A DNA stretch of 41,442 nt from Myxococcales bacterium (GTDB lineage Bacteria > Myxococcota_A > Polyangia > Nannocystales > Nannocystaceae), in assembly GCA_014240065.1 (NCBI GenBank), contig JAAZXR010000036.1, positions 1 through 41,442 on the forward strand. The letters are read 5' to 3'. The notes below the pieces were generated by a model. The model was not told the origin of the DNA, did no database searches, and saw nothing but the letters and a program-made list of their open reading frames with translations. How positions within the stretch are numbered: position 1 is the stretch's first letter; the number at the start of each line of letters is the position of its first letter. A program made the position numbers and the translations under genes. This document shows, in pieces, positions 18,351 to 25,954 of this stretch.

Positions 18351-19973
18351 TTAGCCTCGGGCGACGCCGAAGGTGTTGGGGTGAAGGGTTCGCGCGTGGG
18401 CCTCGCGGGTCATGTGGAGGCAGGTGGAGAGCACCGCGCGGGTGTCCCGAGGGTCGATCACGCCGTCGTCCCAGATCCGCGCCGTGGCGAACAAGGCGGT
18501 GGCCTCCGCGTCGAGTTTCTTGCGGACCTCGCCGCTCATGGCCGCCAAGGCGTCTTCGTCGAGGGGCATGCCCATCCGTGTGAACTTGGCCTTGGTGATG
18601 ATCTCCATGACCTTGGCCGCCTGGGCGCCGCCCATGACGGCGACCTTGCTGTTGGGCCAGGCGAAGATGAAGCGGGGGTCGTAGGCGCGTCCACACATGC
18701 CGTAGTTGCCGGCCCCGTAGCCGCCTCCCAGGATGAAGGTGAACTGCGGGACGGTGGCGTTGGAGACCGCTTGGATCATCTTGGAGCCGTGCTTGATCGC
18801 GCCCCGTTGCTCGGCCTCCTTGCCCACCATGTAGCCGGTGGTGTTCATCAAGTAGACCAGCGGGGTGTCGCTTTGGCAGCACAGCTGGATGAACTGGGCC
18901 GCCTTCACGGAGCCCTCGGGCATGATCGGGCCGTTGTTCCCGAGGATTCCCACGGCGACCCCGTCGACGCTGGCGTGCCCGCACACGGTCTCCTCTCCAA
19001 AGCGCTGCTTGAACGGGAGGAAGTCGGAGTCGTCGACGAGGCGCGCGATGACGTCGTGGACGTCGTAAGGCTGCCGCGCGTCCACCGGGACGAGGCCACA
19101 AAGCTCGTCGCTGTCATAGCGGGGAGGCGCGCCCGAGGCGGTCTCGGTGGGGGCGCGAAAGGTGTCTCCGCGACCGAGCCGCGCGACCACGTCGCGGGCG
19201 ACGCTGAGGGCGTGGTCGTCACTGTCCGCCAGGTAGTCCACGGTGCCCGAGACGCTCCCGTGCATCGCCGCGCCCCCGAGCTCTTCGTCGGTGGCGTCTT
19301 CACCGAGGGCCGCCTTCACGAGGGGGGGGCCCGCCAAAAAAATCTTGGCCCGATCTTTCACGGCGATCACATAGTCCGAGAGCCCCGGCAGATAGGCCCC
19401 GCCGGCCGTGGATGAACCGTGGACGACTGTGACCTGGGGGATGCCCGCCGCGGACAGGCGGGCCATATTGGCGAACACCCGGCCACCGTCCACGAACAGC
19501 TCGCTTTGGTAGAGGAGGTTCGCGCCGCCGCTCTCCACGAGGCTGACCACGGGGAGGCGATTTTGGAGGGCGATCTCTTGGGCGCGGAGGCTCTTTTTCA
19601 GCCCCATGGGAGTGATGGAGCCCCCTTTGATCGCGCTGTCGTTGGCGGTGATGAGGCAGCGGATCCCGGAGATGTACCCGACGCCGATGATGTTGCCACC
19701 GCCGGCCACATCTTTTTTGCCGTTGTCGTCGTGCATGTTGTAGCCGGCCAGGGTGGAGAACTCGAGGAAGGGGCTCCCGGGGTCGAGGAGGCGGGCCACC
19801 CGCTCTCGGGGCATGAGCTGGCCGCGCTTGTCGAACTTTTTCTTGGCCTTGTCGGAGTTGGCGCGGACTCTGCCTTCGATGTCACGGACCTCGGCGACCA
19901 ACGCGAGCATCTCGGCGCGTTGGCGTTGAAAGGTCTCCGAGGAGGTGTCGAGGTGCGATTCGAGGACGGGCAA
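18351..19973 (-). CDS. Acyl-CoA carboxylase beta subunit (carboxyltransferase), AtuC-like
   Basis: 540 residues. It transfers the carboxyl group from biotin to an enoyl-CoA. N- and C-terminal crotonase-like halves are present: DKRGQLMPRERVARLLDPGS, VVSLVESGGANLLYQSE, GSSTAGGAYLPGLSDYV and FLAGPPLVKAALGE in the first; GNNGPIMPEGSVKAAQFIQL, NTTGYMVGKEAEQRGAIKHG and GGGYGAGNYGMCGRAYDPRF in the second. Methylcrotonyl-CoA carboxylases usually read GSCTAGGAYVPAM at the first loop; the SSTAGGAYLPGL here is closer to geranyl-CoA carboxylase as I recall it. The TTG start is fixed by AAGGAG six bases upstream, which overlaps the last codons of the reductase gene. Confidence 0.93.
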   Translation of the reverse strand: MPVLESHLDTSSETFQRQRAEMLALVAEVRDIEGRVRANSDKAKKKFDKRGQLMPRERVARLLDPGSPFLEFSTLAGYNMHDDNGKKDVAGGGNIIGVGYISGIRCLITANDSAIKGGSITPMGLKKSLRAQEIALQNRLPVVSLVESGGANLLYQSELFVDGGRVFANMARLSAAGIPQVTVVHGSSTAGGAYLPGLSDYVIAVKDRAKIFLAGPPLVKAALGEDATDEELGGAAMHGSVSGTVDYLADSDDHALSVARDVVARLGRGDTFRAPTETASGAPPRYDSDELCGLVPVDARQPYDVHDVIARLVDDSDFLPFKQRFGEETVCGHASVDGVAVGILGNNGPIMPEGSVKAAQFIQLCCQSDTPLVYLMNTTGYMVGKEAEQRGAIKHGSKMIQAVSNATVPQFTFILGGGYGAGNYGMCGRAYDPRFIFAWPNSKVAVMGGAQAAKVMEIITKAKFTRMGMPLDEDALAAMSGEVRKKLDAEATALFATARIWDDGVIDPRDTRAVLSTCLHMTREAHARTLHPNTFGVARG

Positions 19974-19976
19974 CGG

Positions 19977-20861
19977 TTACTCCTTGGACAGAATTTTGGG
20001 GGTGACGGCGCGATGAAAGCCCTCGAAGGGCGGCGCGTTGTCGTGCTCGGGGACGGGCCAGACGTGGGAGGCGAGCGAGGCCGCGCCGTCTACTTTGATG
20101 CACTCGCCGGTGATGAACGCGGCCGCTTCCGACAACAAAAAACACACCGCACCGCTAATTTCGGCCTCGGTGGCCAAGCGCTTCAGGGGCACCGCCGCCG
20201 CGAGCTGGGGGATCATGGCCTTGGCCGGCCCCTTGTAGGTGTCGAGCCCGCTGCTCGCGACCCACCCAGGGGCGACGGCGTTGACGCGGACCCCGCGCCC
20301 CGCCCACTCGTAGGCGAGGGTTTTGGTCAGGTTGAGCATCCCGGCTCGGGCCGCGCCCGAGTGCGCCATCCCGGGCATGCCGTTCCACATGTCGGCGATG
20401 ATGTTCACGATGGCCCCGCCGTGTTTGTTCATGCCCTTGAGGAAGCAGGCCTTGGACATCAAAAACCCACCCGTGAGGTTGGTGCGGACCACCGTCTCGA
20501 AGCCCTTCTTGTTGATGACCTCCGCGGGCGCCGGGAACTGGCCCCCCGCGTTGTTGACGAGCAGCTTGATCGGGCCGTGCGCGTCCACGAGCGCCGCGAT
20601 CTCGCCCTCCACGGCCTCTTCATCGCGGATGTCAAAGGCCGCGTAGTGGACCGCGCCGCCGTCCTCTGCGATCTCGCCCGCGACACGCTCGAGCTTTTCG
20701 ATTTTGCGGCCGGTGATGATGACGGTGGCGCCTAGAGAAGACAGCTCGTGGGCGACGCAGCGCCCGATCCCGCTGCCGCCACCGGTGACGAGGGCGGTTG
20801 TTCCGGCGAAGAGGTCGGCGCGAAACACCGATCGATAACGAGTGGTTGTCTGTGCGCTCAT
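19977..20861 (-). CDS. SDR oxidoreductase, peroxisomal enoyl-CoA reductase (PECR)/AtuB-like
   Basis: 294 residues. Rossmann motif TGGGSGIG and NNAGGQ are present. The normal YxxxK active site is not: the aligned stretch is HSGAARAGMLNLTKTLAYEW, nearly the same as human PECR (HSGAARAG) and like DECR2-type 2,4-dienoyl-CoA reductases. The ends also fit PECR: SVFRADLFAGTTALVTGG at the start and VWPVPEHDN near the end. It is therefore likely an NADPH-dependent enoyl- or dienoyl-CoA reductase rather than an alcohol dehydrogenase. Its ATG overlaps the TGA of the TetR gene and its stop lies 3 bp before the carboxyltransferase start. AtuB occupies the same place in atu operons; AtuB's own role is not settled. 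Confidence 0.9.
   Translation of the reverse strand: MSAQTTTRYRSVFRADLFAGTTALVTGGGSGIGRCVAHELSSLGATVIITGRKIEKLERVAGEIAEDGGAVHYAAFDIRDEEAVEGEIAALVDAHGPIKLLVNNAGGQFPAPAEVINKKGFETVVRTNLTGGFLMSKACFLKGMNKHGGAIVNIIADMWNGMPGMAHSGAARAGMLNLTKTLAYEWAGRGVRVNAVAPGWVASSGLDTYKGPAKAMIPQLAAAVPLKRLATEAEISGAVCFLLSEAAAFITGECIKVDGAASLASHVWPVPEHDNAPPFEGFHRAVTPKILSKE
19980..19985 (-). promoter_or_regulatory. Shine-Dalgarno site that fixes a TTG start
   Basis: AAGGAG reads from 19985 to 19980 within the final Lys-Glu codons of the reductase gene. Six bases later comes TTG 19973, the first codon of the carboxyltransferase. This is the strongest ribosome site in the operon and compensates for the weak start codon. 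Confidence 0.7.
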
Positions 20862-21505
20862 TGTGTTTTGTTCCCTTCTTGGAGCAGCTGTGCGCTGCGT
20901 TGCGCGTCCACACCGAGCGCCCGGAGCATGAATTGGGAGCCGAAGGCCAAGGTCTTCTTCCCGGTGGCGGGTTTGCGGAAGACGATGGCCTCGTAGAGGA
21001 TGTCGGCGAACATGGCCAAGATGAAGTGCGCGGCCAGTCGATGGTCGACCACGTCGAAGCAGCCCGACCGCGCCCCCTCTTGCACCAGCGCCGCGAGCGG
21101 TGCCGCCAGGGCTTCTCGTCCTTCGAGCCAGATTTTCTCCATCTCGTCGCCCGAGGTGGCCTGACGAAATACGGTGACCAAGGCCCGATGCCGACGCACG
21201 GCGCGGTAGATCTCCGCGAGCCCCTTCACGAGACGTTCGTCGGCGGGGCCAGCGCCCGAGGCGCCCTTGGTGAGCGCGCCGAGGTAATCTTTGAGGACCT
21301 CGCCGCGGAGCGTGACGAGCACCGCCTCTTTGCTCGGGAAGTACAAATAGAACGTGCCCTGGGCGACTCCGGCCTCTTTGACGATGGCGGAGACGCTGGT
21401 TTGGGCGTAGCCGTCCTCCAAAAAGCGGCGCCGCGCCACCTCAATGAGCTGGCGGCGTCGCGCCTTGGCGGCCGGGTTCCGAACGTCTGACTGACTGTCA
21501 GTCAT
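20858..21505 (-). CDS. TetR-family regulator of the acyl-CoA operon
   Basis: 215 residues from ATG 21505. The N-terminal helix-turn-helix is canonical: RRQLIEVARRRFLEDGYAQT, then VSAIVKEAGVAQGTFYLYFPSKEAVL. The C-terminal ligand domain has the helical VFRQATSGDEMEKIWLEGRE and LAAHFILAMFADILYEAIVF segments common in regulators of fatty-acid degradation. It is the first gene of the operon, its TGA overlapping the reductase ATG, and a perfect palindrome covers its own start. This fits a repressor that silences itself and the operon until an acyl-CoA ligand appears. An in-frame extension to 21595 exists but would place the palindrome mid-gene and looks non-coding. Confidence 0.9.
   Translation of the reverse strand: MTDSQSDVRNPAAKARRRQLIEVARRRFLEDGYAQTSVSAIVKEAGVAQGTFYLYFPSKEAVLVTLRGEVLKDYLGALTKGASGAGPADERLVKGLAEIYRAVRRHRALVTVFRQATSGDEMEKIWLEGREALAAPLAALVQEGARSGCFDVVDHRLAAHFILAMFADILYEAIVFRKPATGKKTLAFGSQFMLRALGVDAQRSAQLLQEGNKTQ
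21488..21504. promoter_or_regulatory. Perfect palindrome TGACTGAC-T-GTCAGTCA, candidate TetR operator
   Basis: An 8-1-8 inverted repeat with no mismatch. On the minus strand it spans the TetR start codon and codons 2-6. TGAC(T/C)GAC-type palindromes are typical operators of TetR regulators of fatty-acid and acyl-CoA catabolism. Its position at the expected transcription start of the TetR gene suits repression of the whole operon. One half-site, TGACTGAC, recurs at 22083-22090 inside another gene, probably by chance. Confidence 0.7.
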
Positions 21506-21657
21506 ATTGGGAGGATGCGCGGTTTCTCCCGCGGTGTCAACGGCCGCGCGCAGACGGCGTGTTCGTGGTGCACAGTGAGCAGCGCGCAGTGGCACCAGGT
21601 GGGTGACCGGCTGCGCGCGGAGAGCGGGCGCGCGACCGTGGTATCGTCGAGGTGATC

Positions 21658-21978
21658 ATGGAACGCGAACAGCAAAAGCTCTACTGCCAAATCATCGCCC
21701 ATCTCGTGCTGGTAGACGAAGAGGTCTCCGACGCGGAGCACGCCTTTTTGGAGGCTCAGATGGACCGTTTCGAATTTGACGACGCGGCGCGAGACGAGAT
21801 CCTTGAGGGGCTCGACATGACCAAGCCTATCGCGGAGCTCGCGGCGCAGTTGACGGCGGACGCAGGTGCGGACCTGCTGAAGGTGCTGCATGACGCCGCG
21901 CAGGCCGACGATCACTTCGACGAGCGGGAGCGGGCCCTGATCGGTGAGGTCGAGGCGGCCTTGGGCGCGGCCTCCTAG
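21658..21978 (+). CDS. TerB-like small acidic helical protein
   Basis: 106 residues from ATG 21658. It resembles the TerB/DjlA-like fold: QQKLYCQIIAHLVLVDEEVSDAEHAFLE, and a second similar unit DLLKVLHDAAQADDHFDERERALIGEV. The repeated D-x-x-V/F-x-x-x-E pattern places acidic residues for metal binding in TerB. In the cell TerB proteins act at the inner membrane face in tellurite or envelope stress; here no other ter gene is near, so only the fold is claimed. GTG 21652 is an alternative start; the CGAGG five bases before ATG 21658 favours the ATG. TATCGT at 21642-21647 is a likely -10 box. Confidence 0.75.
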   Translation: MEREQQKLYCQIIAHLVLVDEEVSDAEHAFLEAQMDRFEFDDAARDEILEGLDMTKPIAELAAQLTADAGADLLKVLHDAAQADDHFDERERALIGEVEAALGAAS

Positions 21979-22069
21979 GGAGCCCCGAGGTTCAACGCGG
22001 CCGATGGGCCGTGGCGCCGCCGTCCGGAGCGCGGCAAGGATCGGGGTCGATTCCGCCGCCATCAGCGGG

Positions 22070-22081
22070 TATAGTCCCGTC
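22070..22081 (+). promoter_or_regulatory. -10 box (TATAGT) directly before a GTG start, leaderless type
   Basis: TATAGT at 22070-22075, preceded by GGG as in extended -10 elements, lies six bases before GTG 22082. A weak -35-like TCGATT is at 22047-22052 with a 17-bp spacer. Transcription is expected to begin on the start codon itself. Confidence 0.6.
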
Positions 22082-22198
22082 GTGACTGACTACAGAGACA
22101 CGCAAGAACTCAAGCCCGACTCGGTGATCATTGGCGCGGTCGTGTTGGTCGCCCTCGCGTTCTTCACCGTCTTCTTCATCGCCACCAGCGGTGGCTAG
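22082..22198 (+). CDS. 38-residue single-span membrane peptide
   Basis: A short gene starting GTG 22082: a polar 14-residue head (VTDYRDTQELKPDS), then one strongly hydrophobic segment (VIIGAVVLVALAFFTVFFIA), and a short TSGG tail. The start is set by a TATAGT box at leaderless spacing; extending the frame upstream adds only Arg/Pro-rich filler. The topology would be N-in with the tail outside by the charge rule, though the charges are weak. Small single-span proteins often modulate a larger membrane partner. Function unknown. It lies 103 bp after the TerB-like gene and 164 bp before the P450 gene, all on the same strand. Confidence 0.65.
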   Translation: MTDYRDTQELKPDSVIIGAVVLVALAFFTVFFIATSGG

Positions 22199-22362
22199 CC
22201 CGTCGGGCCCATCGGGTCCTCCGCCGTCGCTGTGACGCGGGGTGTCGCGCCGTGGTGTCGCCGGGGCCCGGGCGGGAGCGCCCCGCGCCCTCGCGAAGGT
22301 CCGTCCGCGTCGTGTGCGCGTAATTGCGTCGGGCGAGATGGAAAACAGGAGAGAAGGCGCCG

Positions 22363-23799
22363 ATGATGGCGCGCGAGGAGTCCATTTCCATCCTGAAATC
22401 GCTGCAACGTCTCTTGGATCGGGGGCCCGAGGTTGGGCCGCCGCACGTTCGAACCTGGCATCCGCTGGGGCTGTTGCCGCGGTTTAGCCGGGATCCCGTG
22501 GGCGTCTTCCTCGCGCTCGCGCGCGAGCACGGGGACATCGTCTCCTTCCGCATGGGGCCCAAGCAGGCCTACTTGATCCGGGATCCCGCGGACATCAAGC
22601 GCGTGCTCGTCGACGGCCATCGAAGCTATGGCAAGCGCACCCGCGGCTACGACAAGATGCGCATCTTCATGGGGCAAGGGCTCGTGACCTCCGAGGGGGA
22701 GTTTTGGCGGCGGCAGCGACGCATCTCCCAGCCCGCGTTTCATCGCCAGCGCATCGCTGGATTCGCGTCGGTCATGGGCACCCTCGCGCACACGCTGTCC
22801 AACGAGTGGGAGGCCCACGCGGTCCGTGGGGAGTCGCTCGATTTTGCCACCGACATGATGCGCTACACCCTCTGGGTTGTCGCGAGCACGGTGCTCTCCA
22901 TTGACGTGGGGGACCAGGCCCAGCAGGTGGGGGAGGATGTCGGCGAGCTGCTCTCGTTTTTCCAGCACACCGTGACCAGCGTGTTTCCGGTGGACGAGAT
23001 CCTGCCGACACCTCGCGCCCGGCGGGCCCGCGCGGCCATGGAGCGACTCGACGCCGTGGTGTACGGCGTCATCGAACGGCGACGTCAGGGGGCAGAGGAC
23101 CCCCACGATCTGCTGTCGCTCCTGCTCGAAGCGCGAGATGAGGAGACCGGAGAGGGGATGACGGACCTCCAGCTTCGCGATGAGGTCATGACGATGTTTC
23201 TGGCGGGACACGAGACCACCGCCAACGCGCTGGCGTGGACCTTGCTGCTGCTCGGGCGGCACCCGGAGGCGCTCGCCAAGGTGCATGAGGAGCTGGACGC
23301 GGTGCTCGAGGGGCGCACCCCGGGCCTCGATGACCTCGGTTCGTTAACCTACTTGGGCCAGGTGCTCGACGAGGGGATGCGGCTGTATCCGCCGGCCTGG
23401 CTCGTGGCGCGCTCCGTGGAAGCAGACGACGAGCTCTCGGGCTTCCCGATCAACAAGGGGTCGTATGTGTTTTTCTCTCCGTTCGTGAGCCACCGCAACC
23501 CGGTTTTCTTTCCGGATCCAGAGCGCTTCGATCCCGAGCGATTTTCAGCGGAGGCCGTCAAATCACGCCCGCGATACGCCTATTTCCCGTTCTCGGGGGG
23601 TCCGCGGCAGTGCATCGGCGATGCGTTCGCGAAGATGGAGGCGAAGATCCTCCTCGCGGTGCTGCTGTCTCGATTTACCCTCGAGATCGACGGGGACCAC
23701 CCCATCGGGTTGACGCCATCGGTGACGCTGCGCCCGACCCACGGCATCAAGGGCAGCGTGCGGCTGCGGGCGAGCGGCGGGGCAGGAGACGCTCCGTGA
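22363..23799 (+). CDS. Cytochrome P450 monooxygenase
   Basis: 478 residues from ATG 22363, with AGGAG/GAAGG ribosome sites upstream (a second ATG follows at once). All landmarks are present: the C-helix WxxxR region (FWRRQRRISQPAFH), I-helix oxygen-activation motif AGHETT, K-helix ExxR (EGMRLYPP), PERF-type meander (FDPERF) and the heme loop FSGGPRQCIGDAF with thiolate Cys417. The length and the LYPP/FSPFVSHRNP segments resemble CYP4- or CYP102-heme-domain-like enzymes that hydroxylate fatty or terpenoid chains, but the substrate cannot be read from sequence. No membrane anchor and no fused reductase; the redox partner is elsewhere. Located next to the acyl-CoA operon. Confidence 0.92.
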   Translation: MMAREESISILKSLQRLLDRGPEVGPPHVRTWHPLGLLPRFSRDPVGVFLALAREHGDIVSFRMGPKQAYLIRDPADIKRVLVDGHRSYGKRTRGYDKMRIFMGQGLVTSEGEFWRRQRRISQPAFHRQRIAGFASVMGTLAHTLSNEWEAHAVRGESLDFATDMMRYTLWVVASTVLSIDVGDQAQQVGEDVGELLSFFQHTVTSVFPVDEILPTPRARRARAAMERLDAVVYGVIERRRQGAEDPHDLLSLLLEARDEETGEGMTDLQLRDEVMTMFLAGHETTANALAWTLLLLGRHPEALAKVHEELDAVLEGRTPGLDDLGSLTYLGQVLDEGMRLYPPAWLVARSVEADDELSGFPINKGSYVFFSPFVSHRNPVFFPDPERFDPERFSAEAVKSRPRYAYFPFSGGPRQCIGDAFAKMEAKILLAVLLSRFTLEIDGDHPIGLTPSVTLRPTHGIKGSVRLRASGGAGDAP

Positions 23800-23890
23800 G
23801 CCGGCCGACGTTTGGGCGTGGCCCTGAGGCTAGCGCGGCTTGGGTGCCCACGGTCGCGACCTCGGCGCGCCCGTGTTAGAACGACCGCGC

Positions 23891-25954
23891 ATGGCTCCTC
23901 GCGTCCTCGTCACCGCGGCTCTCCCCTACGCCAACGGCTCGATTCACCTCGGGCATATGCTTGAGTTCGTTCAAACGGACGTCTACGTGCGCGCGCGCAA
24001 GCTCGCCGGCGACGACGTCATCTTCATGTGGGCGGACGACACGCACGGCACGCCGATTCAGCTGCGCGCGATGCGAGAGGGGATCTCGCCCGAGGCGCTC
24101 ATTGAGCGCGCGTATCAAGAGCACGTCGAGGTGTTCGACGACTTCGCCATCGGCTACGACATCTTTCACTCCACGCACTCGCCGGAGAACCGCAAGCACG
24201 CCGAGCACATCTTCAACACGATGGACGCGAAGGGAGACATCTCCTCTCGCTCGGTCGCGCAGTTTTATTGCCCGGTGGACACCATGTTCTTGCCGGATCG
24301 CTTCGTGAAGGGGACGTGCCCCAAGTGTGACGCCGCCGATCAGTACGGAGACAATTGCGAGTCTTGCGGCACCACCTACGAGCCCACCGAGCTCAAGACC
24401 CCGTATTGCGCGGTGTGTCATGACAAGGGCACGCACACCGTGCCCGAGGTCCGCGACTCGGAGCACCTGTTCGTCCCGCTCGATCGACACAAGGAGTTCT
24501 TGCTCGGGTGGCTGGGGGAGGAGGGGGCGACGTCTGGGACCGCGATCCAGGCCTCCGTGCGGAACTATCTGCTGAACTGGGTGGAGGACCTCAAGGACTG
24601 GGACATCTCTCGGGAGGCGCCGTACTTCGGCTTCGAGATTCCTGGGCACCCTGGCAAGTTCTTCTATGTGTGGTTCGACGCGCCCATCGGGTACATCGCC
24701 GCCACCGACAAATGGTGCGCCGACAACGGCAAAGACTTCGACGCCTACTGGAAGACGGATCGTAGCCAGGCGGAGATCGTCCACGTCATCGGCAAGGACA
24801 TCGTCTATTTCCACGCCCTGTTTTGGCCCGCCATGCTGCACGCCGCGGGGTACACCACGCCCTCGCGCATTCAGGTTCACGGCTGGCTCACGGTGAACGG
24901 CGAGAAGATGTCGAAGTCGCGAGGCACGTTCATCCTCGCGCGCACCTACCTCGAGCACCTGCCTCCCGAGTACCTCCGCTACTACTTCGCGGCCAAGCTC
25001 TCGTCCTCTCAAGACGACTTTAACCTGGATCTTGAGGACTTTGTCGCCCGCGTGAACGCGGACTTGGTGAACAAGGCGGCCAACTTGGCCAGCCGGTGCA
25101 CCAAGTTCCTCACGGGCAAACTCGACGGGGCAGTGGCCGAGATTCCCGAGGACGCGCGGGCGATGCTCGAGGAGGCCGAGGCGAAGCTCGCGAAGGTCCC
25201 TGGGCTGTACCGCGAGTTTGAGAGCGCGTCGGCCTTGCGCGTGGCCATGGAGATCGCGGAGGCGGCCAACGTCTACCTCACCGAGCAAGAGCCATGGAAG
25301 CTCGTCAAGTCAGACCCGGAGCGGGCCCGCGCCATTTTGAGCGTCGGGATCCACGCCAGCAAGCTGGTGGCCGCGGTGCTGTCGCCGGTGATCCCGTCGT
25401 GGGGGGAGAAACTCCAGCGCATCTTCCAGCTCGACGCGCCCGTCAACTTCGAGAACGCCAAGGACCGTCTGCCGGCGGGTCATGTGCTCGGCACCTACGA
25501 GGCGCTCGCGGAGCGCATCGACGCCAAGGTGATCGAGACGATCATGGAGGCGAGCAAAGAAGACCTTCAGGCGACCAGCGCGGCCTCTCAGCATGACTAC
25601 GAGGTCCCAGGGTTGGCCGACGAGATCAAGATCGACGCGTTTTTGCCCATGGATCTCCGGGTGGGTGAAGTCCTCACCGCGGAGGCGGTCGAAGGCAGCG
25701 ACAAGCTGCTAAAGTTCACGGTGAATCTCGGTCCCTTGGGGACGCGCACGATCTTCTCGGGCATCAAACCGAGCTACGGGGAAGACGCGAGCCTCGTGGG
25801 GCGCCACGTCGTCGTGTTGGCGAACCTCAAGCCCCGCAAGATGCGGTTTGGGGTGAGCGAGGGCATGATCCTCGCGTCGGGAGCGGCGGACGACGACTGC
25901 ACCTTGCTCGAGCTCGACGTCGAGCGCAGCAAGCCCGGCGAGCGCATCACCTAG
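23891..25954 (+). CDS. metG: Methionyl-tRNA synthetase
   Basis: 687 residues from ATG 23891. Class I synthetase: ALPYANGSIHLGHMLE contains the HIGH-type motif as HLGH, and GEKMSKSRG the KMSKS loop. Two CxxC pairs (CPKCDAADQYGDNCESC) and a further PYCAVC form the zinc knuckles of the E. coli-type enzyme. The anticodon domain follows, with NKAANLASR. A C-terminal tRNA-binding (EMAP/Trbp111-like) domain occupies roughly 585-687 (KIDAFLPMDLRVGEV ... NLKPRKMRFGVSEGMILA). It charges tRNA-Met. The stop codon shares a CTAG with the stop of the convergent DksA-like gene. Confidence 0.97.
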   Translation: MAPRVLVTAALPYANGSIHLGHMLEFVQTDVYVRARKLAGDDVIFMWADDTHGTPIQLRAMREGISPEALIERAYQEHVEVFDDFAIGYDIFHSTHSPENRKHAEHIFNTMDAKGDISSRSVAQFYCPVDTMFLPDRFVKGTCPKCDAADQYGDNCESCGTTYEPTELKTPYCAVCHDKGTHTVPEVRDSEHLFVPLDRHKEFLLGWLGEEGATSGTAIQASVRNYLLNWVEDLKDWDISREAPYFGFEIPGHPGKFFYVWFDAPIGYIAATDKWCADNGKDFDAYWKTDRSQAEIVHVIGKDIVYFHALFWPAMLHAAGYTTPSRIQVHGWLTVNGEKMSKSRGTFILARTYLEHLPPEYLRYYFAAKLSSSQDDFNLDLEDFVARVNADLVNKAANLASRCTKFLTGKLDGAVAEIPEDARAMLEEAEAKLAKVPGLYREFESASALRVAMEIAEAANVYLTEQEPWKLVKSDPERARAILSVGIHASKLVAAVLSPVIPSWGEKLQRIFQLDAPVNFENAKDRLPAGHVLGTYEALAERIDAKVIETIMEASKEDLQATSAASQHDYEVPGLADEIKIDAFLPMDLRVGEVLTAEAVEGSDKLLKFTVNLGPLGTRTIFSGIKPSYGEDASLVGRHVVVLANLKPRKMRFGVSEGMILASGAADDDCTLLELDVERSKPGERIT

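Noticed and set aside
17478-19415. A 645-codon open frame on the plus strand opposite the dehydrogenase and carboxyltransferase genes
   Set aside because: It is antisense to two genes with complete family motifs; its translation is Val/Gly/Asp/His-rich with no recognisable domain, as expected from the complement of GC-rich codons.
14357-19973. Calling the operon leucine degradation (liu)
   Set aside because: The same enzyme classes occur, but gene order, the TetR regulator, the PECR-like SDR and the carboxyltransferase loop fit atu-type operons better, and no HMG-CoA lyase is present. Leucine degradation is not excluded.
22083-22090. TGACTGAC half-site as a second TetR operator
   Set aside because: Only one half is present and it is part of the coding start of the membrane peptide; a single 8-bp match is expected by chance at this scale.
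22251-22285. GC-rich hairpin before the P450 gene as a terminator
   Set aside because: Short imperfect stem within very GC-rich DNA and no T-tract.
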